A DNA stretch of 64,000 nucleotides, from the NCBI RefSeq assembly GCF_009695915.1, contig NZ_VUMZ01000003.1:186001-250000 (forward strand), written 5' to 3'. Both the position numbers and the translations under genes were made by a program. Positions 29,347 to 36,867 of this stretch are shown here, piece after piece. Numbering within the stretch: the first letter of the stretch is position 1; every line of letters starts with the position of its first letter. The notes below the pieces were generated by a model that did not search any database, was not told the DNA's origin, and saw only the letters and a list, made by a program, of their open reading frames with translations. Source of the stretch: Hornefia butyriciproducens. Its GTDB lineage: Bacteria > Bacillota > Clostridia > Peptostreptococcales > Anaerovoracaceae.

Positions 29347-29762
29347 CAGCTTACCTCACTTTCAATCTGGCTATAAATGTATTCTGCCTGCTGCACCGGG
29401 CTGTCAAAGTGCTCAGTGAGCTCACCAAGCTTGAATCGTCTGAACGGCTTTACCTCCCGTGGCTTTGTCTTCCGGCCATTCCTGCCGAGGGCTTCCGCAC
29501 GCCTCGTGATTTCTTCCTGAGCCCTTGTAAAGGTGCTTTCACCGATGATGGCAGGGTAGAAGGCATCGCCGAGATAGTGCTTATTACTCAGGAGCCGCTT
29601 TACACTGCCGTGATAAGCGTCGATTCCGACCTCTGCCGCAGCCGACATGAGCCCCATGCCTGCGAGGTAGTTTTTGTAAAGGTTCCGGAGCCTGTCTGCA
29701 GCATCATTGTCGATGACTGCGTTCCCGTTTACGATCCGGTAACCATAAGGGGTATGTCCCAT
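29346..29762 (-). CDS. Recombinase-domain protein without catalytic domain
   Basis: This 138-residue protein begins directly at the motif that opens the DNA-binding Recombinase domain of large serine recombinases ([12 protein letters not shown], then [20 protein letters not shown]). It has neither the N-terminal resolvase domain with the catalytic serine nor a zinc ribbon. It sits between two full-length recombinases, starting 4 bases after the first stop and overlapping the start of the second. Its own ribosome site is weak (AAGGA), suggesting coupling. It could be a DNA-binding accessory or directionality factor, or a degenerated third recombinase. The clean reading frame and tight spacing favour a retained function. 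Confidence 0.8.
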   Translation of the reverse strand: MGHTPYGYRIVNGNAVIDNDAADRLRNLYKNYLAGMGLMSAAAEVGIDAYHGSVKRLLSNKHYLGDAFYPAIIGESTFTRAQEEITRRAEALGRNGRKTKPREVKPFRRFKLGELTEHFDSPVQQAEYIYSQIESEVS

Positions 29763-29766
29763 TTCT

Positions 29767-31326
29767 TCACATCCTTTCTGTTAGCGTGAGTCCGCATTTC
29801 AGTTCAAAGGCGATCTTTTCCCTTGAGAGCACCCGGACGCAGCTAACGGTCTCTTCGAATAATTCATCATCGAAGGAGTCGAGCATGGAGCTTTTCTCCG
29901 TAAAGCGGAGCAGGGTAGTTGCGGCCTGAATTTGGCAGGCGTCGCCTTTGACGCTTTTGCTCAGCATTTCGATTTCCGTGTTGTATCTGTCAGCCTGTGC
30001 GAGCAGGGTGTTCATCTCCTCGTTATAGAGAATCTGGTCAATATAGCCTTGCGCCATGAATCCGGTCAGACGTTCTTTCTGCTGGCTGTTTTCCATGAGC
30101 AGGGTTTGCAGCTCCTGAATCCTATGGAGGGAGTCGTCGTTGTTTCCCTTGCGCAGCGCTTGCACATATGGCTTCAGGATCAGCTTCCTCGCGAAGATCA
30201 GCTTGTTGATCATCGTCACAAAGGCAGCCTTTAGTGCATCGTCCCGGATGAACTTCATGGAGCATTTGCTCTTGTCGTCGAGATGCGTGCTGCAAGCCCA
30301 GACGATGTATTTGTATTCGCTGCAGTAATGCGTCCGGCGCTTGAAGACGTCGCCGCATTCACCGCAGATGATCTTACCGGAGAAGCAGTACCGGTTCAGG
30401 TATTTGTCACTCCCTTTGACGATGCCTTTTTCTTTGCTGTGTTGACGGAGCACTTCACGGGCTGCTGCGAAAACTTCTCGGCTTACGATGGCTTCATGAT
30501 GATCAGCCAGAGCGTATTGATCTTTTTCACCGTTGTTCACGTGCCGGTTGAACTGCGAGTCCGTATAAGTTTTCTGGAATATCACATCGCCGGTGTATTT
30601 CTCATTGACGATCAGTGTGCGTATCGTGTTCGCCGTCCAGCGATTTCCCTTTTTAGTACAGATTCCTTTGGCGTTCAGGTCTTTGGCAATGTCCTGCGTG
30701 CCACGACCTGCCAGCACCTGATCAAAAATCCAGCGGACGTTTTCGGCCTGTTCTGGAATCACAACCATCTGATCGCCGTCCCAATCATAGCCGTAGGGTG
30801 GGTAGCTGATCTTGAAGGTTCCGTTCTTGAAGCGCTTCTGTATCGACCACTTGCTGTTCTCCGAGATGGATACAGACTCGCCCTCGGCCATGCTGCTTAA
30901 GATCGCAAGGAAAAGCTCGCTTTCCATTGAGCCGGTGTTCAGGTTTTCCTTTTCGAAGTAGATCGGGATATTCAGGTCGAGGAGCTTTCTGACCATCTCC
31001 AGACAATCGGTTGTATTCCGGGAAAAGCGGCTGATGGACTTGGTAATGACATAGTCGATCTTGCCAGTCTCGCAGTCCCGGATCATCCGCATCAGTTCAG
31101 GTCGCTTGTCCTTCTTGGTGCCGGTGATGCCTTCGTCGTAGTAGAGCCCGGCAAATGTCCAGTCGTCCCGACAGGCGATGTAGCTTTCGTAGTGCTGTTT
31201 CTGGGCTTCCAGACTTTCGAGCTGCGCATCGGAGTCCGTGGACACACGGCAGTAGGCAGCAACACGGAATTTAGTCTTTTCTGCTGCAGGAGCCTGCTTT
31301 GCCTTGATCTTCGTGACCTTTTTCAC
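29767..31326 (-). CDS. Large serine recombinase (first of cassette)
   Basis: This 519-residue recombinase starts at a GTG with GGAGGTG upstream. The resolvase domain has catalytic S29 in [12 protein letters not shown] and KSISRFSRNTTD. The Recombinase domain is near 170-280, with a zinc ribbon (CFSGKIICGECGDVFKRR, then WACSTH) and a coiled-coil tail. It clearly differs from the second recombinase, so the pair is not a recent duplication. It probably acts with it and the short middle protein on the attachment sites. Confidence 0.93.
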   Translation of the reverse strand: MKKVTKIKAKQAPAAEKTKFRVAAYCRVSTDSDAQLESLEAQKQHYESYIACRDDWTFAGLYYDEGITGTKKDKRPELMRMIRDCETGKIDYVITKSISRFSRNTTDCLEMVRKLLDLNIPIYFEKENLNTGSMESELFLAILSSMAEGESVSISENSKWSIQKRFKNGTFKISYPPYGYDWDGDQMVVIPEQAENVRWIFDQVLAGRGTQDIAKDLNAKGICTKKGNRWTANTIRTLIVNEKYTGDVIFQKTYTDSQFNRHVNNGEKDQYALADHHEAIVSREVFAAAREVLRQHSKEKGIVKGSDKYLNRYCFSGKIICGECGDVFKRRTHYCSEYKYIVWACSTHLDDKSKCSMKFIRDDALKAAFVTMINKLIFARKLILKPYVQALRKGNNDDSLHRIQELQTLLMENSQQKERLTGFMAQGYIDQILYNEEMNTLLAQADRYNTEIEMLSKSVKGDACQIQAATTLLRFTEKSSMLDSFDDELFEETVSCVRVLSREKIAFELKCGLTLTERM

Positions 31327-31371
31327 TGTTTCACCTCCCTTCGGTAGTGTCGTATATTACCTCTGAACCGC
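31327..31371 (-). promoter_or_regulatory. Promoter-like element before the first recombinase
   Basis: On the minus strand this reads AGAGGTAATATACGACACT then ACCGAAGGGAGGTGAAAC before the GTG start. It resembles the AGAGTGATATATGTACTACC part of two other upstream elements at 53.5 and 54.7 kb, so it may be a phage promoter or binding site. The 84-residue gene ends within it. Confidence 0.4.
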
Positions 31372-31611
31372 AGTACTATCAACGGTATTAGGAAATATAT
31401 CCACGAGAAACGGAGAGAAAGATTGCGCGTTCAGCTCACTCATTTTGTGGTATTCTTCCAAGCTGATCAGCTCCGCATCAAGCAGAGCTTTTGTGATGAT
31501 CTGGGCGCGGTAATAGTCGATATCTTGCTGAAACTGCTCCGGGGTAAAAAAGCGATCTGTTGTTATACCGGAGAGGGCAGACTTGACTTCCGGGCTTAAT
31601 GTATCTGTCAT
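31357..31611 (-). CDS. Small SHOCT-like protein of the recombinase cassette
   Basis: The protein has 84 residues from the ATG at 31611, with AGGAGG 6 bases upstream. The frame stays open farther upstream, but that part only mirrors the lysin gene and a terminator. The stretch ITKALLDAELISLEEYHKM resembles SHOCT-type oligomerisation helices, and SPFLVDIFPNT follows. It is the first gene of the recombinase operon, 30 bases before the first recombinase. A helper role in synapsis or excision is plausible but unproven. Confidence 0.7.
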   Translation of the reverse strand: MTDTLSPEVKSALSGITTDRFFTPEQFQQDIDYYRAQIITKALLDAELISLEEYHKMSELNAQSFSPFLVDIFPNTVDSTAVQR

Positions 31612-31677
31612 GAGGACACCTCCTTCGTAGTACGGACATTCAGAAGGCTCATTGATGGGGTGCTTCTGAAAGTTCTT

Positions 31678-31710
31678 CACTTTCCACTGGAGGTCAGGAG
31701 GGCGATTTGA
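31678..31710. repeat. Dispersed repeat element, copy 1
   Basis: CACTTTCCACTGGAGGT, a variable 9-10 base part, then GATTTGACGAAA. The same two blocks occur in the same orientation at 63015-63053, downstream of the DNA polymerase gene. In both places the element lies between two genes, near a hairpin. Function unknown. Confidence 0.55.
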
Positions 31711-31712
31711 CG

Positions 31713-31757
31713 AAAAAAAAAAAGAGCCGCCTGCAGGCGCGGAGCCCACAAGCGGCG
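31713..31757 (-). terminator. Terminator after the lysin gene
   Basis: On the minus strand GCCGC (31756-31752) and a nested GCGCCTGCAGGCGGC hairpin are followed by TCTTTTTTTTTT, a strong T-run (A-run 31713-31723 on plus). It separates phage late genes from the recombinase operon. Confidence 0.8.
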
Positions 31758-31765
31758 AGAAAGAA

Positions 31766-33001
31766 TTATGACAGGATTTCATTGACTCTTTTCTGAACGG
31801 CATTGTAATCATATCCGGCAGCAGTGAGCTTCTGCTTCCGTTCCTCACCGTTACCCCATTTACCAGCGATGACTTCCTTGGCAAGGGTATCGATGGACTT
31901 CTTGGAAGAAGAACTGGACTTTACATCGTACTGCGTCAGCTTCCATTTTTCGATGATGCTGCAGAGCTTATCGACATAGGTGAGACTGGTCGCATAGCCG
32001 CCGTCCTTGATGATCTTTGCCGCCTTCTTGTAATCCTTGCAGCCCTTCAGACCGGCATACCTTTTCTTGCTGCCGTTCTTGGCACCGAGCAGGTATGCAG
32101 AGTGATCCGCAATGGAATCCTCGACAGAAGGATACTTTCTGAAGTCGGCAGTGATCGTAGTGTACGATCCATCCTTATTCTGTTCCTTCGTCTTTTTGGT
32201 GTAGACGCTCTTGCCATCCCACACGGAACCAGACCATGTGTTGCCGGACAGAGACTTCTTCATACCAAAGCAGTTATTAGCTTTCTGTGCCAGCTCGGAT
32301 TTGCCGTAGCTGGACTCCAGAATAAACTGTGCGAGGGAGACGGAGGCAAGGATGCCGGACTTCTTCATATCAGCAGTGAAGAGAGCGCCGACTTTCTTGA
32401 TCACATCAGCGTCAGACAGATCCTTAAGACTGGATGCCTTCAGGCCTGAAGCAGTGGAACTGCTGAGCTGCTTTGTAACCTCCGTGGCCAGTTTGTCGAG
32501 CCTGCTGTAGAGCCAGTTTCCCGGGCAGGACTTGTTGGCAAACCAGCGGTGTACCGTCAGGATCATCTCATCAGACTTCGGTACATAGTTCAGCGCCTTG
32601 CTCTTGTTGCTGATCCAGAGCAGCTTCTTTTTACCGTTCCTCTTGCAGATGTCTACACAGAGCTTGACCAGTGTCGCATAGACTTTGCTGTTCATCGTGT
32701 ACGGTTCCTTAGTATCGGAAGCGCACTCGATCGTCACGGCTCTCTGGTCATTGGCATTACTGGAGGAGCACCATGAGCGGTTCTTCTCATCAACGTAGAG
32801 CCCGATGCGGCCATCCTTATCGATTCCGTAATTGCTGGAGGCCTGCGTGGATGTCTTTGCAAACCAGCTTCCGAGGCCTTCTGCGGTACACTGGCCAACG
32901 ACACAGTGGGGTGTAATGCGGTCGATTGCATGGGTTCTCTTTCCGGAGTGGTTCGGAGAGAGTTTCTTGTAAACGACCAGTTTGCTGTTTGTATACCCCA
33001 T
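31766..33001 (-). CDS. Endolysin: amidase plus glucosaminidase with C-terminal binding repeat
   Basis: This 411-residue phage lysin cuts host peptidoglycan at the end of infection. Residues 20-165 form an N-acetylmuramoyl-L-alanine amidase (Amidase_2) with zinc ligand H32 (ITPHCVVG), E-containing TIECAS and HRWFANKSCPG. Residues 195-355 are a glucosaminidase domain (LAQFILESSYGKS, NNCFGMK, FRKYPSVEDSIADHSAYL). The last 42 residues form a Cpl-7-like wall-binding motif (LAKEVIAGKWGNGEERKQKLTAAG). It overlaps the holin stop by one base. There is no signal peptide, as expected for holin-dependent release. Confidence 0.92.
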   Translation of the reverse strand: MGYTNSKLVVYKKLSPNHSGKRTHAIDRITPHCVVGQCTAEGLGSWFAKTSTQASSNYGIDKDGRIGLYVDEKNRSWCSSSNANDQRAVTIECASDTKEPYTMNSKVYATLVKLCVDICKRNGKKKLLWISNKSKALNYVPKSDEMILTVHRWFANKSCPGNWLYSRLDKLATEVTKQLSSSTASGLKASSLKDLSDADVIKKVGALFTADMKKSGILASVSLAQFILESSYGKSELAQKANNCFGMKKSLSGNTWSGSVWDGKSVYTKKTKEQNKDGSYTTITADFRKYPSVEDSIADHSAYLLGAKNGSKKRYAGLKGCKDYKKAAKIIKDGGYATSLTYVDKLCSIIEKWKLTQYDVKSSSSSKKSIDTLAKEVIAGKWGNGEERKQKLTAAGYDYNAVQKRVNEILS

Positions 33002-33417
33002 TACTGATCACCATCCTTTCCGGCACGGTCATGGAGCTGCTCCAGAACTGTTTTAAGCTGTTCTGGAATTGGCAGTCCGAGGTGACCGGCGTTTTCAAGA
33101 AGGCTCACACCTTCATTGGAAAGATAAAAGAAGATAACGGCTGTACGCAGGATTCCGACCTGCCCGATTACCTGAACATCAATGATGTTGGCAATGCCGA
33201 CGAGTAAAAAAATGAGCACCTTTCTGCAGATGCCCTTAAATCCTACGTTGCTTGACAGCTTTTTGTCGGCTATTGCACACATGACGCCAGTCAGGTAATC
33301 AACTGTAACAAAAGCGATAAGTGCATACAATAGACCATCACATCCTCCCAAGTAGTAACCGATCCATCCACCGAGTCCTGTGAACACGGCCTGAATCATT
33401 AACCAAAATTCCTTCAT
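33001..33417 (-). CDS. Phage holin (TcdE/phi29-like family)
   Basis: The protein has 138 residues from the ATG at 33417, with AGGAGG 8 bases upstream. A start at 33447 is rejected for lack of a ribosome site. Three hydrophobic segments (about 5-25, 32-50, 66-100) and motifs GLLYALIAFVTVDYLTGVMCA and NEGVSLLENAGHLGLPIPEQL are typical of the holin family with TcdE. It makes lesions in the membrane that let the lysin reach the wall. The lysin gene follows with a one-base overlap. Confidence 0.9.
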   Translation of the reverse strand: MKEFWLMIQAVFTGLGGWIGYYLGGCDGLLYALIAFVTVDYLTGVMCAIADKKLSSNVGFKGICRKVLIFLLVGIANIIDVQVIGQVGILRTAVIFFYLSNEGVSLLENAGHLGLPIPEQLKTVLEQLHDRAGKDGDQ

Positions 33418-33431
33418 AGCAAATTCCTCCT

Positions 33432-33566
33432 TTACATGACTTTCCACTCATCTTTAGACTTTGGCTCTTTCGGCCAGATGTCTTTTGTAACAAGGCAAAA
33501 TAAAAGAGCCCAGCCCAGCGGAATGCCAAGGCAGACTCCTGCGAGTAATGTTATTATGCAGTTCAT
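33432..33566 (-). CDS. 44-residue membrane protein next to the holin
   Basis: This short gene encodes 44 residues: one hydrophobic segment (IITLLAGVCLGIPLGWALLF) and a charged tail (KDIWPKEPKSKDEWKVM). AGGAGGG lies 7 bases before the ATG, a strong site. It ends 15 bases before the holin start. The position and shape suggest a second holin component or antiholin, but no family is recognised. A larger open frame overlapping it in another phase has no ribosome site. Confidence 0.65.
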   Translation of the reverse strand: MNCIITLLAGVCLGIPLGWALLFCLVTKDIWPKEPKSKDEWKVM

Positions 33567-33578
33567 GATACTTCCCTC

Positions 33579-35099
33579 CTATAAAGCAGCTGTTGCAATA
33601 TATGTTACATAAAGAATCATCTTTATCTTTGCCGCTGCAGTATGGTTGTTCCTTATCTGGAATTCTGCTGTACTTGCATCCTTGATCTTTGCGGCAAGAA
33701 CAGAGCAATATGCCACATTCGCACCACTTGATGATGCATTGTCAAGATCGAAACCTCTGATCGCAATTGGAGTATATCCGGATTTTGCAATGGAGAACGT
33801 GAACGATGAGGTGGTTGATTTTGCTATGCTCTTATTATCAGCAGAAAGTGTAGCAGTAACAAAGAGCGCATTTGATCCAGACATATATTTTCCAGATGGC
33901 GCAAAACTCCCATTGGCATTGAACTTAAAATATGCGTCCTGAGTATTGGTTTCGGATTCATAGTTCTCGTTCGTCACATAGCTCAACCATACGTTCTCAC
34001 CATATGTGGCCATTGCCCAATCACCAAATTGGGTCAGAGTATCGAAAAAAGGATGCATCCCAGTATCAAGTATTTTTCTGATTTTACGGAGTGCTGCATA
34101 ATCTCTCTGAAATACCCAAGAGCAATTTGTTGGATGACCGGCAATTTCAACACAGCCATTCTCATCAATCGTGACGAGACGAACATTTGACGTTACAGAG
34201 GGGAAAGCGATATAAGTGTCTGTCCCATCATAAAACTGCACCTTGAAGTCATATGCGTCATCTCCGACAGCTTCTATAGAAAGAGTGTCGGTTCCAGAAT
34301 TTCCGGAAAGCGTTTTTGAAGCTGAAGGCTCAGAAGGATACGTGGAGTCTGAGGCTGGTTTCATATATATTGTCATAGTTCTCTCTGATGTCGATGCCCC
34401 AGTAAGCCATGTGAGAGCTATGGTCACATCTTCACCATCTTCGTCTTCTTGGCCACCACTTGTCCTTGTTGCTGTCACTCTAAAAGTGACACTGGATGCA
34501 CTTCTTGACCATGTCCCAGCATGCTGGGCTGGAGTCAAAGCACGAAATGCAGCATCACTGTTCACGATAAGGCTTCCGGTTTGATTCCTTGCGCTTGGGA
34601 AATCATATCCAACAAATCCAAGTCCCTGAGACTCTGTTAGGGCTGAGGTGCTAAATAAAGAGCCAAAGGTAACGGTTGCTAATAGAGAGCATCCGGAAAA
34701 CATTATGCCCATATCAGTTACCTTAGTTGTGTTAAATGGGGATAGGTTGAGTGTGGTAAGCGATGCACAACCAAAGAACATGCCACTCATATCTGTAACG
34801 TTGCTCGTGTTGAACGTTCCTTGGAATGTCAGGCTTTTCATGTTTGAACAGCCATAGAACATATTTGAAGTAACATAGTCATCAATATATCCGCCCATAA
34901 GAGCTTCCTGCTTTCCAACAACGACTCCTGTTGCAATTGTACAGGCAGTGATATCTTTTACATGATCTCCCCAAGGCCATCCGCAGTTCATGATTCCGGT
35001 TAACCAAGGTGCGTGAAGAGTTCCTGCTCCGATTGTCAGAACACCTGAGTCTGAAATTGTCCACGAACAGGTTCCACAAGTTCCACTTGCAATAGCCAT
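33579..35099 (-). CDS. Tail-associated protein with BspA-type leucine-rich repeats
   Basis: This 506-residue protein begins MAIASGTCGTCSWTISDSG, a motif common in bacterial surface proteins with BspA-like repeats. It then has two to three DUF285 units (MFYGCSNMKSLTF, TDMSGMFFGCASLTTLNL, TDMGIMFSGCSLLATV). Middle and C-terminal parts are beta-rich and resemble Ig-like or carbohydrate-binding modules. The position after fibre genes and before the lysis genes fits a receptor-binding or host-adhesion protein. The LRR type is usual in gut anaerobes and Treponema-like surface proteins, so the domain could have been taken from a host. Confidence 0.75.
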   Translation of the reverse strand: MAIASGTCGTCSWTISDSGVLTIGAGTLHAPWLTGIMNCGWPWGDHVKDITACTIATGVVVGKQEALMGGYIDDYVTSNMFYGCSNMKSLTFQGTFNTSNVTDMSGMFFGCASLTTLNLSPFNTTKVTDMGIMFSGCSLLATVTFGSLFSTSALTESQGLGFVGYDFPSARNQTGSLIVNSDAAFRALTPAQHAGTWSRSASSVTFRVTATRTSGGQEDEDGEDVTIALTWLTGASTSERTMTIYMKPASDSTYPSEPSASKTLSGNSGTDTLSIEAVGDDAYDFKVQFYDGTDTYIAFPSVTSNVRLVTIDENGCVEIAGHPTNCSWVFQRDYAALRKIRKILDTGMHPFFDTLTQFGDWAMATYGENVWLSYVTNENYESETNTQDAYFKFNANGSFAPSGKYMSGSNALFVTATLSADNKSIAKSTTSSFTFSIAKSGYTPIAIRGFDLDNASSSGANVAYCSVLAAKIKDASTAEFQIRNNHTAAAKIKMILYVTYIATAAL

Positions 35100-35795
35100 T
35101 TATTTTCTCCTTCCTATGACGAGTTTCCCGTCACCCGCAACTCTTAGGGAATAGGCGCCTAAATAGTAGGAGCCATTCACTTCAATGTTTTCAGATAGGA
35201 TCTTGCCCGGCGTCAGATAGGTATAGACTGTGCTCCCATAAGCAAACACAGTCTCATCTGAATTAATCCGCTGATGCCATCCTTCGGGTTGTCCGATAAC
35301 AACGTTTTCGCCGAAACTGGCCAAAATATCGCAGCCTCTTCTGATATCCACAGAGTCATTGTCGATCAATACATTCCTGCCTGAAGGATTAGAGGGGGTC
35401 TGCTGTGACCCACTCCTCATATCCGCGACCATGATTCCGGTTGAGTCTGCTGACATGAAATTCGTCGCGGTTTTCTTTGCGTTCTGCGCTTCGTTATATG
35501 CCTGCTTCGCCGCCTCATAGGAAGATGCCTTTGACACCGCTGACCAGCTGACCTCGCCATCAGTGAAAGAGGTGAGGTCGCAGGTATACAGGCTGTTTGT
35601 TGAAGTCCCATCATATGCAGGCTCTGAGATGCTCCAGCCGGAAGGAACAGTTTGGTTGTTCACATAGGCTTTTCCCTGAGCCTCCGTTGGCTGCGAGGGA
35701 GTGGAGGAGGATGAGGCGATGCGGTAAAAGCGCCATGTGGCATTGACGTCACGTTCCTTGATAATCGTGATCGTTTCTCTTGCTTTGATCGCCAT
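35100..35795 (-). CDS. Phage tail fibre-region protein
   Basis: The protein has 231 residues, with the N terminus MAIKARETITIIKERDVNATWRFYRI, which shares the MAIK-x4-ITI start with the next gene upstream. The C terminus has VFAYGSTVYTYLTPGKILSENIEVNG, like tail-fibre attachment modules. No catalytic motif is seen. Spacing to both neighbours is a few bases. It is probably a baseplate or fibre adaptor protein; the exact role is unknown. Confidence 0.65.
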   Translation of the reverse strand: MAIKARETITIIKERDVNATWRFYRIASSSSTPSQPTEAQGKAYVNNQTVPSGWSISEPAYDGTSTNSLYTCDLTSFTDGEVSWSAVSKASSYEAAKQAYNEAQNAKKTATNFMSADSTGIMVADMRSGSQQTPSNPSGRNVLIDNDSVDIRRGCDILASFGENVVIGQPEGWHQRINSDETVFAYGSTVYTYLTPGKILSENIEVNGSYYLGAYSLRVAGDGKLVIGRRK

Positions 35796-35797
35796 GC

Positions 35798-36856
35798 TTA
35801 TCCCTCCAATCTTGCCTCATACACCGCCTTGCTCGTTACATCTGATGCGTTGACCGTCAGTGTCGTTCCCGTTCCAACATCGATGCTGCCGCCGTCCTTG
35901 TACCACTTGATCGTGCCGAGGGCGGTAAGAGCGCTTCCGGTCACTTCCGCACCGGCCTTATACACGTGTGCGGTCAGTATCGTGCTCCCGGAGTTGTTCT
36001 TGAAGATGTTACCGTTGCTGGCCGTGATAGAGATCAGGATCGCATCAACACCCGGATTGCCCTGAGAGCCCTGCTTGCCATGAGCCGCAACAGAATAGCT
36101 GATCGAGTCGGAGCCGGAAGTATAGTGGATCGTTGTCCTCGTCCAGAGATACTGTCCCTGTGCTGTTGTTGCCACAGGCGATGTGCTCCAAGTGCCGGTC
36201 GGTGCAGAGGTTCCGGAGGTGCCCACCTGATATTCCACTACGGTGGAGGAGATTCCGCGACCGGTTGCACCTTGTCCACCGGTGGAGCCGTGGGCTGCGA
36301 CCGAGTAGCTGACAGAATCAGAGCCGGAAGTATAGTGGATCGTTGTCCTCGTCCAAAGGAACTGTCCTTGTGCAGTTGTGGCAACAGGGGAGCTGCTCCA
36401 AGTGCCGGTCGGGACAGTGGTGCCTGACGATCCGACCTGATATTCAATTGTTGTAGAAGATATCCCTCGTCCTGTAGCTCCGGTCTCTCCGGTTGCTCCT
36501 GTCTTTGCAATAGCAAAGGAGAAGACCTTGTTGATCGTGACAGAGCCATCCAGCACAACCGGAATCGTCACGACGCCGCCAGATGCTACGCTTATGGATA
36601 CTGTAATCGTGAGCGTCTTTGTGTTTGCATTCCAGCTGGTCGTTACACCGGAAGGCTTGGTGATCTGGGAGTTATCGACGGAGATGGTCGGCTCCTCATC
36701 ACCGCGCAGCGCTTGAATGACTGTGGTGGTGCTCTGCTGGGTTGCAATTTTTCCGTCCTTGTCTCCGGCAAAAGTGAATGAGTCATTTGTCAGGTTGACG
36801 GAATAGCCATCGGTAAGGTCGACGACTGTGATTTGATCTGAAGATTTGATTGCCAT
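35798..36856 (-). CDS. Repeat-containing phage tail fibre protein
   Basis: This 352-residue protein starts MAIKSSDQITVVDLTDGYSVN. Residues 120-260 hold two 70-residue repeats, each with GRGISST, EYQVG, PTGTWS, LWTRTTIHYTSGSDS and YSVAAHG, linked by collagen-like GATGETGATG. The C terminus (about 265-352) has an Ig-like module (FKNNSGSTILTAHVY, GTIKWYKDGG) that recurs in the next protein upstream. Repeats and Gly-X-Y triplets point to a trimeric fibre. It probably contacts the host surface. Confidence 0.75.
   Translation of the reverse strand: MAIKSSDQITVVDLTDGYSVNLTNDSFTFAGDKDGKIATQQSTTTVIQALRGDEEPTISVDNSQITKPSGVTTSWNANTKTLTITVSISVASGGVVTIPVVLDGSVTINKVFSFAIAKTGATGETGATGRGISSTTIEYQVGSSGTTVPTGTWSSSPVATTAQGQFLWTRTTIHYTSGSDSVSYSVAAHGSTGGQGATGRGISSTVVEYQVGTSGTSAPTGTWSTSPVATTAQGQYLWTRTTIHYTSGSDSISYSVAAHGKQGSQGNPGVDAILISITASNGNIFKNNSGSTILTAHVYKAGAEVTGSALTALGTIKWYKDGGSIDVGTGTTLTVNASDVTSKAVYEARLEG
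36078..36477. repeat. Two 210-bp tandem repeats inside the fibre gene
   Basis: The unit repeats at a 210-base offset; for example GAGCCGGAAGTATAGTGGAT at 36111 and 36321. It encodes the 70-residue protein repeat. The strong DNA identity suggests a recent duplication or gene conversion. Confidence 0.85.
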
Positions 36857-36867
36857 TATGCTTCCTC

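Noticed and set aside
31357-31884. 175-residue version of the small cassette protein
   Set aside because: The upstream half mirrors the lysin gene and a terminator. The ATG at 31611 has the only good ribosome site.
33454-33708. 84-residue frame near the holin
   Set aside because: It is Cys-rich random-looking sequence without a ribosome site and overlaps the better-supported 44-residue gene and the LRR gene.
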